Shown here: positions 1 through 4,584 of the stretch, piece by piece | How positions within the stretch are numbered: position 1 is the first letter of the stretch | How the letters are laid out: every line of letters starts with the position of its first letter | Assembly (NCBI GenBank): GCA_030430345.1 | Contig: JAUIFT010000201.1 | Span: 1-6,049, forward strand | From: Calditrichia bacterium | GTDB lineage: Bacteria; Calditrichota; Calditrichia; RBG-13-44-9; J042 | Length of the DNA stretch: 6,049 nt | Direction: 5' to 3' | Program-made: the position numbers and the translations under genes | Notes under the pieces: generated by a model | Databases searched by the model: none | Seen by the model: the letters and a program-made list of their open reading frames with translations, nothing else | Told to the model about the DNA's origin: nothing

Positions 1-298
1 GTAAGGTGCCGTTATAAACGCCGCGTATGCTTCGTTGCTTATCAACTAAAATGAAATTTTTGCTATGCAGGTAATCATTCTCATCCTTTTGAAAACCAAG
101 GTCTTCATCGGCAAAGTAAGATTTTCGGGCGATATCGTAAATCGCCTTCCGCTCCCCGGTAACCAGATGCCATTTACCGGATACCGCTCCCTGACGTTCA
201 GCATATTTTTTCAGCACCGGCACAGTGTCAATTTCCGGAGCAACGGTATGAGAGGGCAGGAAAATTTCTTCATCGAACTCCTCGTTATGACAGAACAT
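1..298 (-). CDS. SCO1/SenC-family protein, N-terminally truncated; 3' end beyond the window
   Basis: SCO proteins are periplasmic, membrane-anchored thioredoxin-fold copper chaperones/thiol reductases for cytochrome c oxidase assembly. The 99 visible codons give the central and C-terminal part of this fold: SHTVAPEID at residues 16-24, VPVLKKYAE at 26-34, KWHLVTG at 42-48, ARKSYF at 57-62, then LHSKNFILVD at 77-86, whose His78 matches the family's metal-ligand His, and RGVYNGTL at 92-99. The family's signal anchor and CxxxC copper site should precede SHTV by tens of residues, but the frame opens at an ATG only 15 codons upstream, directly after an in-frame TAA (304-306). The only cysteine is Cys3. 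No Shine-Dalgarno precedes the ATG, and only 9 bp separate it from the stop of the sensor gene upstream. I see homology from about residue 12 and infer a 5' deletion, so this is probably a decaying gene or a non-copper-binding remnant. The family call is firm; functionality is doubtful. Confidence 0.8.
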   Translation of the reverse strand, partial: MFCHNEEFDEEIFLPSHTVAPEIDTVPVLKKYAERQGAVSGKWHLVTGERKAIYDIARKSYFADEDLGFQKDENDYLHSKNFILVDKQRSIRGVYNGTL

Positions 299-307
299 TT
301 TTTAATA

Positions 308-841
308 TCAAAAACCACCGGGCGGACCATTCCCCCGCCGGCGTGGTTTTGGGCCACGGGGCCCTCTTCCCGGCGGGCCTCCGGGGCCGGGGCGATTGTT
401 CCGTTGCAATTCGCGCATAACGCTGCGAAACTTGTCCCGCTGCGCCGGTTCGCAAATTTCCTTTAAGGCCTGAAAGTGTGCAAAGCGGGCGTTTTCAATC
501 GCGGCATGCATTTTTCCCACTTCCTGCGCCCATTGGGCCACTTTCGCCGAGTCCGGGTTTTCCCGAAACAGTTCATCGGTAATTGCCTGACGCAGATCAT
601 TCATTTCCCGATGGATTTCCCGGGTTTCTTCAAAATGAATATCCCGAAGTTTGCGGAACTGCTCGACTTGCACATCACTAAGTTGCAATTCCGATATCAG
701 AAAGGCCTCTCCCCCGCTTCTCTTGCCCTTATCAAACCCGGAAAAATTCTTCATCCATATCGCTGATAACGTCAGCAGGTTTAAAACAACCAGTAAAACA
801 ATAACCCACATTGTTAGCCGGTTTTTCTTAAAAATGTCCAT
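308..841 (-). CDS. Periplasmic heavy-metal sensor / Spy-CpxP-CnrX-like protein
   Basis: A 177-aa protein with a short basic N-terminus, one hydrophobic segment at about residues 11-29 (uncleaved anchor or signal) and a periplasmic all-helical domain at about 45-147. The domain has the layout of the Metal_resist/CnrX/Spy group: LQLSDVQVEQFRKLRDIH at 52-69 (the LTxxQ-like opening), a long charged helix to about 94, an NPDSAKV turn at 95-101, a helix containing FAHFQALKEI at 120-129, and PAQRDKF at 132-138. His69, His77, His112 and His122 are placed where such proteins can bind metal, but I cannot assign ligands. The tail (150-177) is almost only Gly, Pro and Arg. Family members either sense Ni/Co/Cu/Zn for an ECF system or act as envelope chaperones. 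The position after an ECF sigma factor and a small membrane protein favours sensing. An AGGG lies just ahead of the ATG. The 54-bp gap to the previous gene suggests cotranscription. Confidence 0.8.
   Translation of the reverse strand: MDIFKKNRLTMWVIVLLVVLNLLTLSAIWMKNFSGFDKGKRSGGEAFLISELQLSDVQVEQFRKLRDIHFEETREIHREMNDLRQAITDELFRENPDSAKVAQWAQEVGKMHAAIENARFAHFQALKEICEPAQRDKFRSVMRELQRNNRPGPGGPPGRGPRGPKPRRRGNGPPGGF
314..393 (-). repeat. GC-rich low-complexity tract coding a Gly/Pro/Arg tail
   Basis: The last roughly 28 codons of the sensor gene are a G/C-rich imperfect repeat of Gly, Pro and Arg codons (NRPGPGGPPGRGPRGPKP and onward). It contrasts with the AT-richer surroundings. Similar tails occur on some Spy-like proteins of this type, and I infer a disordered periplasmic extension. 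Tracts like this are prone to slippage, and it lies immediately upstream of the truncated SCO frame. Confidence 0.6.
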
Positions 842-895
842 AGCACCCTACTTCAATATTTTTTACGTCACTTAAAAAATATATTATTGGCTTCC

Positions 896-1234
896 TTATT
901 CATCCCAGATAAAGCTACTGCTGCTCTCATTCATAGAATACTCTTCTGCAAACGCAGACAGGGCCGATTCCCGGTCACTGCTGCTTTCACTGTTTCCCTG
1001 GAATACCCAGTAAACCGAAAACAGATTGACTGCAACCAACATCACCAGCATCGCCGGCAATATATACCTCAACATTCCCCGGCGCCTCTCCAATGGTTGC
1101 TCGGTTCGCTCCATTTCCTGAATCTTGGCATTCAGACGGGTGTAAAAATAAGGATCCGCTGCCAATGGCTCCATATTATCCATAGCGGCCAGCGTCTTCT
1201 GGACTTCTTCATTAATATGGTCGCGTTTACTCAT
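896..1234 (-). CDS. Small single-pass membrane protein, probable anti-sigma factor
   Basis: A 112-aa protein. Residues 1-56 are charged and presumably cytoplasmic, with a helical stretch INEEVQKTLAAMDNM at 7-21 and a conserved-looking PYFYTRLNAKIQEME at 28-42. Residues 57-78 are a clear transmembrane helix after the basic RRR at 50-52. Residues 79-112 are Ser/Glu-rich and presumably periplasmic. There is no zinc-binding HxxxCxxC, so it is not a classic ZAS-domain anti-sigma factor. Role inferred from position and topology: it follows an ECF sigma gene and precedes a periplasmic sensor, as CnrY does between CnrH and CnrX. It would hold the sigma factor at the membrane through its N-terminal helix. 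The ATG at 1234 has an AAGGG about 10 bases upstream and is the only good start. Gene identity is certain as a coding region; the anti-sigma role is probable. Confidence 0.72.
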   Translation of the reverse strand: MSKRDHINEEVQKTLAAMDNMEPLAADPYFYTRLNAKIQEMERTEQPLERRRGMLRYILPAMLVMLVAVNLFSVYWVFQGNSESSSDRESALSAFAEEYSMNESSSSFIWDE

Positions 1235-1300
1235 ATACTTACCCTTCCAGGATTTAGTTAAGTAAAGGGAAAAAATATTAAGACAATACCCAGATCGTCC

Positions 1301-1340
1301 GTCATTTGCCCATTTGCAAATCTACAAATGGGCAAATGAC
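1301..1340. repeat. Perfect 16-bp inverted repeat, copy 1 of a dispersed palindrome
   Basis: Arms 1301-1316 (GTCATTTGCCCATTTG) and 1325-1340 are exact reverse complements around an 8-base loop. The core TTGCCCATTTGCAAAT (1306-1321) and the return arm CAAATGGGCAA (1325-1335) recur exactly at 3931-3946 and 3950-3960. The element lies in the spacer between the sigma and anti-sigma genes, so it would form a hairpin in their shared message. No T-run follows immediately on either strand, which argues against an intrinsic terminator. It behaves like a REP-type or small mobile palindrome. Confidence 0.85.
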
Positions 1341-1406
1341 GCCTGAGTTTAAAGTCTCGATATTTTCACTTCTACTTCATTTATCATATTATTTCTGTCT
1401 CATTAC

Positions 1407-2015
1407 TTATTCAATCGCTTTACTATGCTTTTGATTTTTTTCGTAATAATTCGCCAGTTTTTTCTGCAGCGATTTTTTTGCCCGATGGATCAGGGATTCC
1501 ACCGCCGATAGAGAAGTGCCCATAATATCGGCAATCTCCTGATAGCTGTATTCCTCATATTTACTCAGCACAAAGGCGGTCCGTTGATTATCCGCCAGCG
1601 AATTCAAAGCTGCTTGAAGCACTTTCTGGCGTTCCCGGTTCTCCAGTTTGCTATCGGGATTTCCACCATGGGAGGCCGGTATTTTTTCCGCGACCGCTTC
1701 CAGCCCCAACGAGCTCTTCAGAAAGTTCATCCGTTTCTTCCGCTTTCGTTTTCGGATCAAGTCCAGGGAACGGGTAACGGCAATGCGATAAATCCAGGTA
1801 GAAAGTTTCGCCTCCTCGCGAAAATCCCGGATAGATTTATACACCTCCAGGAAAACTTCCTGGGCGACATCTTCCGCATCTTCCCGGCTGAGCAGAAACC
1901 GGTAGCAGGTGTTGATTACCCGTTCCTGATGAGTTTCTACCAATATACGAAAAGCTGCAGCACTGCCTGATTTTAACTGTAGTACCAGTTCCTTATCCAA
2001 CGGACTCCGACCCAT
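1407..2015 (-). CDS. ECF-type RNA polymerase sigma factor (sigma-70 family)
   Basis: A 202-aa protein with the two conserved domains of extracytoplasmic-function sigma factors. Region 2 covers about residues 21-95: ETHQERVINTCYRFL at 27-41, the DAEDVAQEVFLEVYKS core-binding/-10 block at 46-61, and STWIYRIAVTRSLDLIRKRKRKKR at 72-95. A linker follows at 96-124. Region 4 covers about 130-187: LNSLADNQRTAFVLSKYEEYSYQEIADIMGTSLSAVESLIHRAKKSL, a typical helix-turn-helix for -35 recognition. Length and layout match the RpoE/CnrH-like group. It redirects RNA polymerase to a stress regulon after release from an anti-sigma factor, most likely the product encoded at 1234-896. It is the first gene of the leftward string; the 172-bp gap to the next gene is unusually wide for a sigma/anti-sigma pair and carries a hairpin. 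Start chosen at 2015, where the conserved N-terminus begins; the preceding GAAG is only a weak ribosome-binding site. Confidence 0.95.
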   Translation of the reverse strand: MGRSPLDKELVLQLKSGSAAAFRILVETHQERVINTCYRFLLSREDAEDVAQEVFLEVYKSIRDFREEAKLSTWIYRIAVTRSLDLIRKRKRKKRMNFLKSSLGLEAVAEKIPASHGGNPDSKLENRERQKVLQAALNSLADNQRTAFVLSKYEEYSYQEIADIMGTSLSAVESLIHRAKKSLQKKLANYYEKNQKHSKAIE

Positions 2016-2061
2016 TAAATATTCTTCAAATACTGAGACGACGCTTTTTTCGCAAACTTGC

Positions 2062-2083
2062 GCACTTTTTTATAAAAAGGTGC
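2062..2083. promoter_or_regulatory. Imperfect 22-bp palindrome upstream of the sigma gene, possible operator
   Basis: GCAC (2062-2065) pairs with GTGC (2080-2083), and TTTTT (2067-2071) pairs with AAAAA (2074-2078), with one T/G mismatch and a two-base AT centre. It lies 47 bp ahead of the sigma start. On the minus strand the centre contains TATAAA, a possible -10, so a protein bound here could block the sigma promoter. No regulator can be named. Confidence 0.45.
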
Positions 2084-2119
2084 AAATGTTACATAACTGC
2101 AAATCAATGATACATAACT
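2081..2119. repeat. Two tandem TGCAAAT / TACATAACT units
   Basis: TGCAAAT occurs at 2081-2087 and 2098-2104, and TACATAACT at 2090-2098 and 2111-2119, giving two similar units of 18 and 22 bp. Read on the minus strand, each unit is AGTTATGTA followed by ATTTGCA, pointing toward the sigma gene. Direct repeats this close to a promoter suggest a binding site for a dimer or cooperative regulator; this is inference. Confidence 0.5.
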
Positions 2120-2188
2120 TCAACCATTTCGGCAAATAGTCTAAATGCAGGAAAATTTACCGTTTGCATTGTACATGTTTATAAAACA

Positions 2189-2217
2189 TTGACACATAGT
2201 TAAAAGATATCTAAAGG
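2189..2217 (+). promoter_or_regulatory. Weak sigma-70-like promoter candidate for the rightward genes
   Basis: A perfect -35-like TTGACA (2189-2194) is followed after 17 bases by TAAAGG (2212-2217), a poor -10 with three matches to TATAAT. An inverted repeat ATGTTT/AAACAT (2175-2189) abuts it. It would give a leader of roughly 65-70 bases before the ATG at 2291. Weak evidence: an activator or alternative sigma factor may be needed, or the match may be chance in AT-rich DNA. Confidence 0.3.
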
Positions 2218-2261
2218 CTGTTTTCCTATTTTGCTAGCGCAGCATTGATAAACGAAACAGC
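2217..2261 (+). promoter_or_regulatory. Possible leader hairpin before the 157-aa protein gene
   Basis: GCTGTTT (2217-2223) pairs exactly with AAACAGC (2255-2261), and inside it TGCT (2232-2235) pairs with AGCA (2241-2244). If transcribed, the leader could fold into a two-tier stem ending 18 bases before the GAGGTG ribosome-binding site at 2280-2285. It matches no riboswitch family I know. Confidence 0.3.
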
Positions 2262-2290
2262 AGCAAATCAAAACAAAGCGAGGTGTTACA

Positions 2291-2764
2291 ATGAAAACTT
2301 TATCCTCAAGCACATTTTCTGAAAAGCAGGTAGCGGCAAGCGCCCCCTACTTTAGCACAATGGATAGCAGCGAGCAAGAATATGCCATGCGTTATCTCAG
2401 TCAATTAAAAAAGTTCTCGTTTAACGAGCAGGACCGTATTCTTTCAGCAATTTCCCTGGATCATGCACCGGGGCATGCATTACTTGATGCGGCAATGCTG
2501 GCAAATGCGGATCTCATCTTTCCGGAGAAGCAACTATCGCCAATGGAATTGCTGACGCTTGGGCAGGAAAAATGTGCTACGGTGATCGCTCTCTCCTGCC
2601 AGTCTGTAGAAACGCTTACGGATATCGCTGCTTTTTTGCAAGCGGCAAACCCCGGATACCGGGTCATTATCGTATCGGACAAAAATTGCCCGAAGCAATC
2701 TGCGGATTTCGTCGCGAACGCTTTAGACGAAGCAACGCAGCAATTACAGGTCGTTGAATTGTAA
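2291..2764 (+). CDS. Unrecognised 157-aa protein, possible Rossmann-like or degenerate B12-binding fold
   Basis: I cannot assign this protein to a family. It is clearly coding: a strong GAGGTG ribosome-binding site (2280-2285) lies 5 bases before the ATG. There is no signal peptide or membrane segment, so it is probably cytosolic. Residues 1-56 are polar and helical. Residues 57-157 alternate strands and helices: ALLDAAMLANADLIF at 63-77, LSPMELLTLGQEKCATVIALSC at 82-103, ETLTDIAAFLQAANPGYRVIIVSD at 107-130, ADFVANALDEATQQL at 138-152. The order (LSPMELL, then VIALSC, then VIIVSD) is like the C-terminal half of cobalamin-binding domains, and D57-HAPGH is faintly like their DxHxxG loop, but the signature is not conserved. 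This is a low-confidence inference from pattern only. The gene precedes a winged-helix methyltransferase by 63 bp and is probably cotranscribed with it. Confidence 0.75.
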   Translation: MKTLSSSTFSEKQVAASAPYFSTMDSSEQEYAMRYLSQLKKFSFNEQDRILSAISLDHAPGHALLDAAMLANADLIFPEKQLSPMELLTLGQEKCATVIALSCQSVETLTDIAAFLQAANPGYRVIIVSDKNCPKQSADFVANALDEATQQLQVVEL

Positions 2765-2827
2765 GGATCGGTAAGAGAATTCACTAAATAATTAATTGGC
2801 AATCAATTTATTAAAAGGTAGAAGAAC

Positions 2828-3913
2828 ATGGCATCAGTTCAAGCAAAGCAAGACACCCGTTACAATGAAGCACAATTACATCATTTGCTCAATCAAAGCC
2901 TGGTAGAATTTGGGGCTGCAATGAATGCGCCGCTCATCCTCATCGGGGATAAATTGGGTTTATACAAAGCAATTGCCAACGATGGCCCGCTGTCCACCCG
3001 GGAACTGGCAGAAAAAACCGGCACTTTTGAGCGATATGTGCGGGAGTGGGTCCGCGCCCAGGCAGCCAGTGGTTTCGTTACTTACGATGAGATAAACGAT
3101 CGCTACAGTATGAGTGAGGAGCAGACCCTGCTGTTTGCAGATGAAGATAGTCCCATGTTTGTTATTGGTGGATTTCAGTCAGCAGTAGCAGCGGCAAAGT
3201 CCTACAACAATCTTCTCGATGCATTTCAAAGCGGAAATGGCATTGGCTGGCATGAGCATGACTGTGGCCTTTTTCACGGCACGGAGCGATTTTTCAAACC
3301 GGCCTATGCTTCAAATTTAATTAGTAGCTGGTTGCCCGCACTGAAAGGGATGACGGCAAAACTGGAGGCAGGCATTCGCGTGGCGGATGTCGGTTGCGGA
3401 TATGGCGCGGCCCTGATCATCATGGCGCGGGAGTTTCCCAACTCAACCTTCGTTGGCATCGATTACCACGCTGCTTCGATTGATGCCGCCCGGCAAAAAG
3501 CCGCTGACGCCGGTGTTGCCGATCGGGTATCATTTTATACTGCCAGCGCCCAGGAATTTTACAGCGACGGCTATGACCTTATCACCACATTCGATGCCTT
3601 GCATGATATGGGCGATCCGGTCGGCGCAGCTGCAAACGTTTTCCGTAATCTTAACCCCGGCGGCAGCTGGATGATCGTTGAACCACAAGCCAGTGACCGG
3701 GTATCTGAAAACCTCAATCCTCTGGGGCGGGCGCTGTATGCCGCTTCTACCATGTTTTGCACGCCGAATGCCCTGAACCAGGAAGTCGGCATGGCGCTGG
3801 GCGCGCAAGCCGGGGAAAGCAGCATTCGGGAAGTGGTAACCATGAGTGGCTTCACACAGTTTCAGCGAGTGGCGGAAACCCCTTTTAATATGGTTTTTGA
3901 GGCGAAGTGCTGA
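2828..3913 (+). CDS. Winged-helix / class I SAM-dependent methyltransferase (Rv2258c-like architecture)
   Basis: A 361-aa protein in two parts. Residues about 30-105 form a winged-helix-like domain (GLYKAIANDGPLSTRELAEK at 44-63, YVREWVRAQAASGFV at 70-84), the dimerising cap common in small-molecule methyltransferases. Residues about 180-290 are a class I Rossmann methyltransferase: motif I VADVGCGYG at 185-193, the acidic strand end FVGIDYH at 208-214, FDALHDMGDP at 255-264, and RNLNPGGSWMIVEP at 273-286. The architecture matches the Mycobacterium Rv2258c-type family, whose substrates are mostly unknown. The substrate cannot be read here. WHEHDCGLFHGTERFF at 141-156 is a His/Cys-rich stretch in the linker that might contribute to the active site. 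AAGG (2815-2818) lies 9 bases before the ATG. It sits after the 157-aa protein and 134 bp before OsmC. The winged helix need not mean DNA binding. Confidence 0.9.
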   Translation: MASVQAKQDTRYNEAQLHHLLNQSLVEFGAAMNAPLILIGDKLGLYKAIANDGPLSTRELAEKTGTFERYVREWVRAQAASGFVTYDEINDRYSMSEEQTLLFADEDSPMFVIGGFQSAVAAAKSYNNLLDAFQSGNGIGWHEHDCGLFHGTERFFKPAYASNLISSWLPALKGMTAKLEAGIRVADVGCGYGAALIIMAREFPNSTFVGIDYHAASIDAARQKAADAGVADRVSFYTASAQEFYSDGYDLITTFDALHDMGDPVGAAANVFRNLNPGGSWMIVEPQASDRVSENLNPLGRALYAASTMFCTPNALNQEVGMALGAQAGESSIREVVTMSGFTQFQRVAETPFNMVFEAKC

Positions 3914-3930
3914 GAACCTGACAAACATTA

Positions 3931-3960
3931 TTGCCCATTTGCAAATATGCAAATGGGCAA
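3931..3960. repeat. Perfect 13-bp inverted repeat, copy 2 of the dispersed palindrome
   Basis: Arms 3931-3943 (TTGCCCATTTGCA) and 3948-3960 are exact reverse complements around AATA. The first 16 bases are identical to 1306-1321 and the last 11 to 1325-1335, while the flanks differ completely. It starts 17 bp after the stop codon of the methyltransferase gene and lies before OsmC, with no T-run following. It is therefore more like a REP-type mRNA-stabilising or processing hairpin than an intrinsic terminator. Confidence 0.85.
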
Positions 3961-3972
3961 CACAGATACACG

Positions 3973-4006
3973 ACCTGGGCACAATCGGAATATTTTCTAC
4001 CCAGGT
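3973..4006. repeat. Second inverted repeat (ACCTGGG/CCCAGGT) upstream of OsmC
   Basis: ACCTGGG at 3973-3979 and CCCAGGT at 4000-4006 are perfect 7-bp arms with a 20-base loop, 41 bp before the OsmC start. The wide spacing fits an operator with two half-sites or a weak RNA hairpin. There is no T-run after it. It is separate from the repeat at 3931-3960. Confidence 0.45.
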
Positions 4007-4035
4007 AATTATTGAAAAAATGAAGAGTGATCGAT

Positions 4036-4041
4036 AAGGAG
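4036..4041 (+). promoter_or_regulatory. Ribosome-binding site AAGGAG that fixes the OsmC start
   Basis: AAGGAG ends 6 bases before the ATG at 4048. An in-frame GTG at 4027 would put this site inside the coding region and has no such sequence ahead of it, so 4048 is preferred. Confidence 0.8.
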
Positions 4042-4047
4042 ACCACC

Positions 4048-4584
4048 ATGGACTATGGTCCGGAAAAACTAGCCGCAATCAAGAGAGCTTTCGAGCGAAA
4101 CTCCCGGGCAGTCCAGCTGCGGCCGGCGATTGCTCAAAACACTGCAATCACCAAAGTACGCGCGCGCCAGGGCATCACCTGTGAAGTGGAAGAAGGCAAT
4201 TGGAAATTCCGGGTTGATATGGGCGATAAGCACGGCGGCAATAACACCGGCCCCAATCCGGGTGTTTTTGGACGTGCCGCCCTCGGTAGCTGCTTGGCCA
4301 TCACTTACGTCGTCTGGGCTTGCAAACTTGGGATTCCCTTCGAATCGATCGACGTAGAAATTCATGCCGATTATGATACCCGGGGATTTTATACCGACGC
4401 GGGCATTGCCCCCGGCTATCGGCAAGTGACTTATGTCGTCAATATTCAGAGCGATGCGCCGGCAGCGGAAATCATCCGCATGCTGGACGATGCCGATACC
4501 CATTGCGCCTATCTGGATATTTTCGCGAACCCACAAAGAATGAAAAGAAAAGTCAACATTTCAACAATGGAGATAGCATCATGA
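4048..4584 (+). CDS. OsmC-family protein (peroxiredoxin-like thiol peroxidase)
   Basis: A 178-aa cytosolic protein. OsmC/Ohr proteins reduce organic hydroperoxides with two active-site cysteines. Both are present: Cys82 in FGRAALGSCLAITY (74-87), at the start of the long central helix, and Cys153 in ADTHCAYLDIF (149-159). Other family features are the NTGPNPGVFGRAALGSC entry (66-82), the strand IDVEIHADYDTRGFYTD (101-117) and the RQVTYVVNI strand (125-133). An N-terminal helical extension (1-30) makes it longer than the roughly 140-aa core OsmC proteins. The substrate may be a lipid or organic hydroperoxide, but many OsmC-family members have no known substrate. Its stop (TGA 4582-4584) overlaps the next start as ATGA, so the pair is translationally coupled. 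The 134-bp gap upstream holds two hairpins. Family confidence is high; substrate is unknown. Confidence 0.92.
   Translation: MDYGPEKLAAIKRAFERNSRAVQLRPAIAQNTAITKVRARQGITCEVEEGNWKFRVDMGDKHGGNNTGPNPGVFGRAALGSCLAITYVVWACKLGIPFESIDVEIHADYDTRGFYTDAGIAPGYRQVTYVVNIQSDAPAAEIIRMLDDADTHCAYLDIFANPQRMKRKVNISTMEIAS

Larger units (their letters stand above)
2016..2290. promoter_or_regulatory. Divergent intergenic control region
   Basis: AT-rich 275-bp region between the ECF sigma gene (leftward) and the 157-aa protein gene (rightward), so it must hold promoters for both. It contains a short inverted repeat CGCAA/TTGCG (2051-2062), a 22-bp imperfect palindrome (2062-2083), tandem TGCAAAT...TACATAACT units (2081-2119), an ATGTTT/AAACAT inverted repeat (2175-2189), a TTGACA hexamer (2189-2194) and a possible leader hairpin (2217-2261). 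ECF sigma genes are often autoregulated, but I recognise no established ECF promoter consensus here. Confidence 0.7.

Noticed and set aside
65..466. Plus-strand open frame of 133 codons
   Set aside because: It lies antisense to the SCO and sensor genes, has no ribosome-binding site and its translation resembles no protein family. The minus-strand frames carry recognisable domains.
1275..1280. Minus-strand TAATAT as a separate -10 for the anti-sigma gene
   Set aside because: No acceptable -35 is present at 16-18 bp, and TAATAT is common in this AT-rich spacer.
1301..1340. Rho-independent terminator between the sigma and anti-sigma genes
   Set aside because: The stem is long but AT-rich in large part and no T-run follows directly on either strand. 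The recurrence of the same sequence at 3931-3960 fits a dispersed repeat better.
2227..2233. TATTTTG as a Bacteroidota TAnnTTTG -7 element
   Set aside because: It is one T short of the consensus and has no TTTG/TTG at the right distance upstream.
2461..2480. CATGC/GCATG inverted repeat inside the 157-aa protein gene
   Set aside because: Five-base arms inside coding sequence are expected by chance and no second copy was found.
4027..4047. GTG start for OsmC at 4027
   Set aside because: The AAGGAG ribosome-binding site at 4036-4041 would be inside the gene; it is correctly spaced for the ATG at 4048.
3530..4078. Minus-strand open frame of 182 codons opposite the first methyltransferase
   Set aside because: It covers the SAM-binding half of a clear methyltransferase on the other strand, runs through both intergenic hairpins and shows no domain pattern.
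4503..4580. Upstream extension of the second methyltransferase to an ATG at 4503
   Set aside because: It would overlap OsmC by 82 bases and add a non-conserved, basic stretch. GGAG at 4569-4572 and the ATGA overlap favour 4581.
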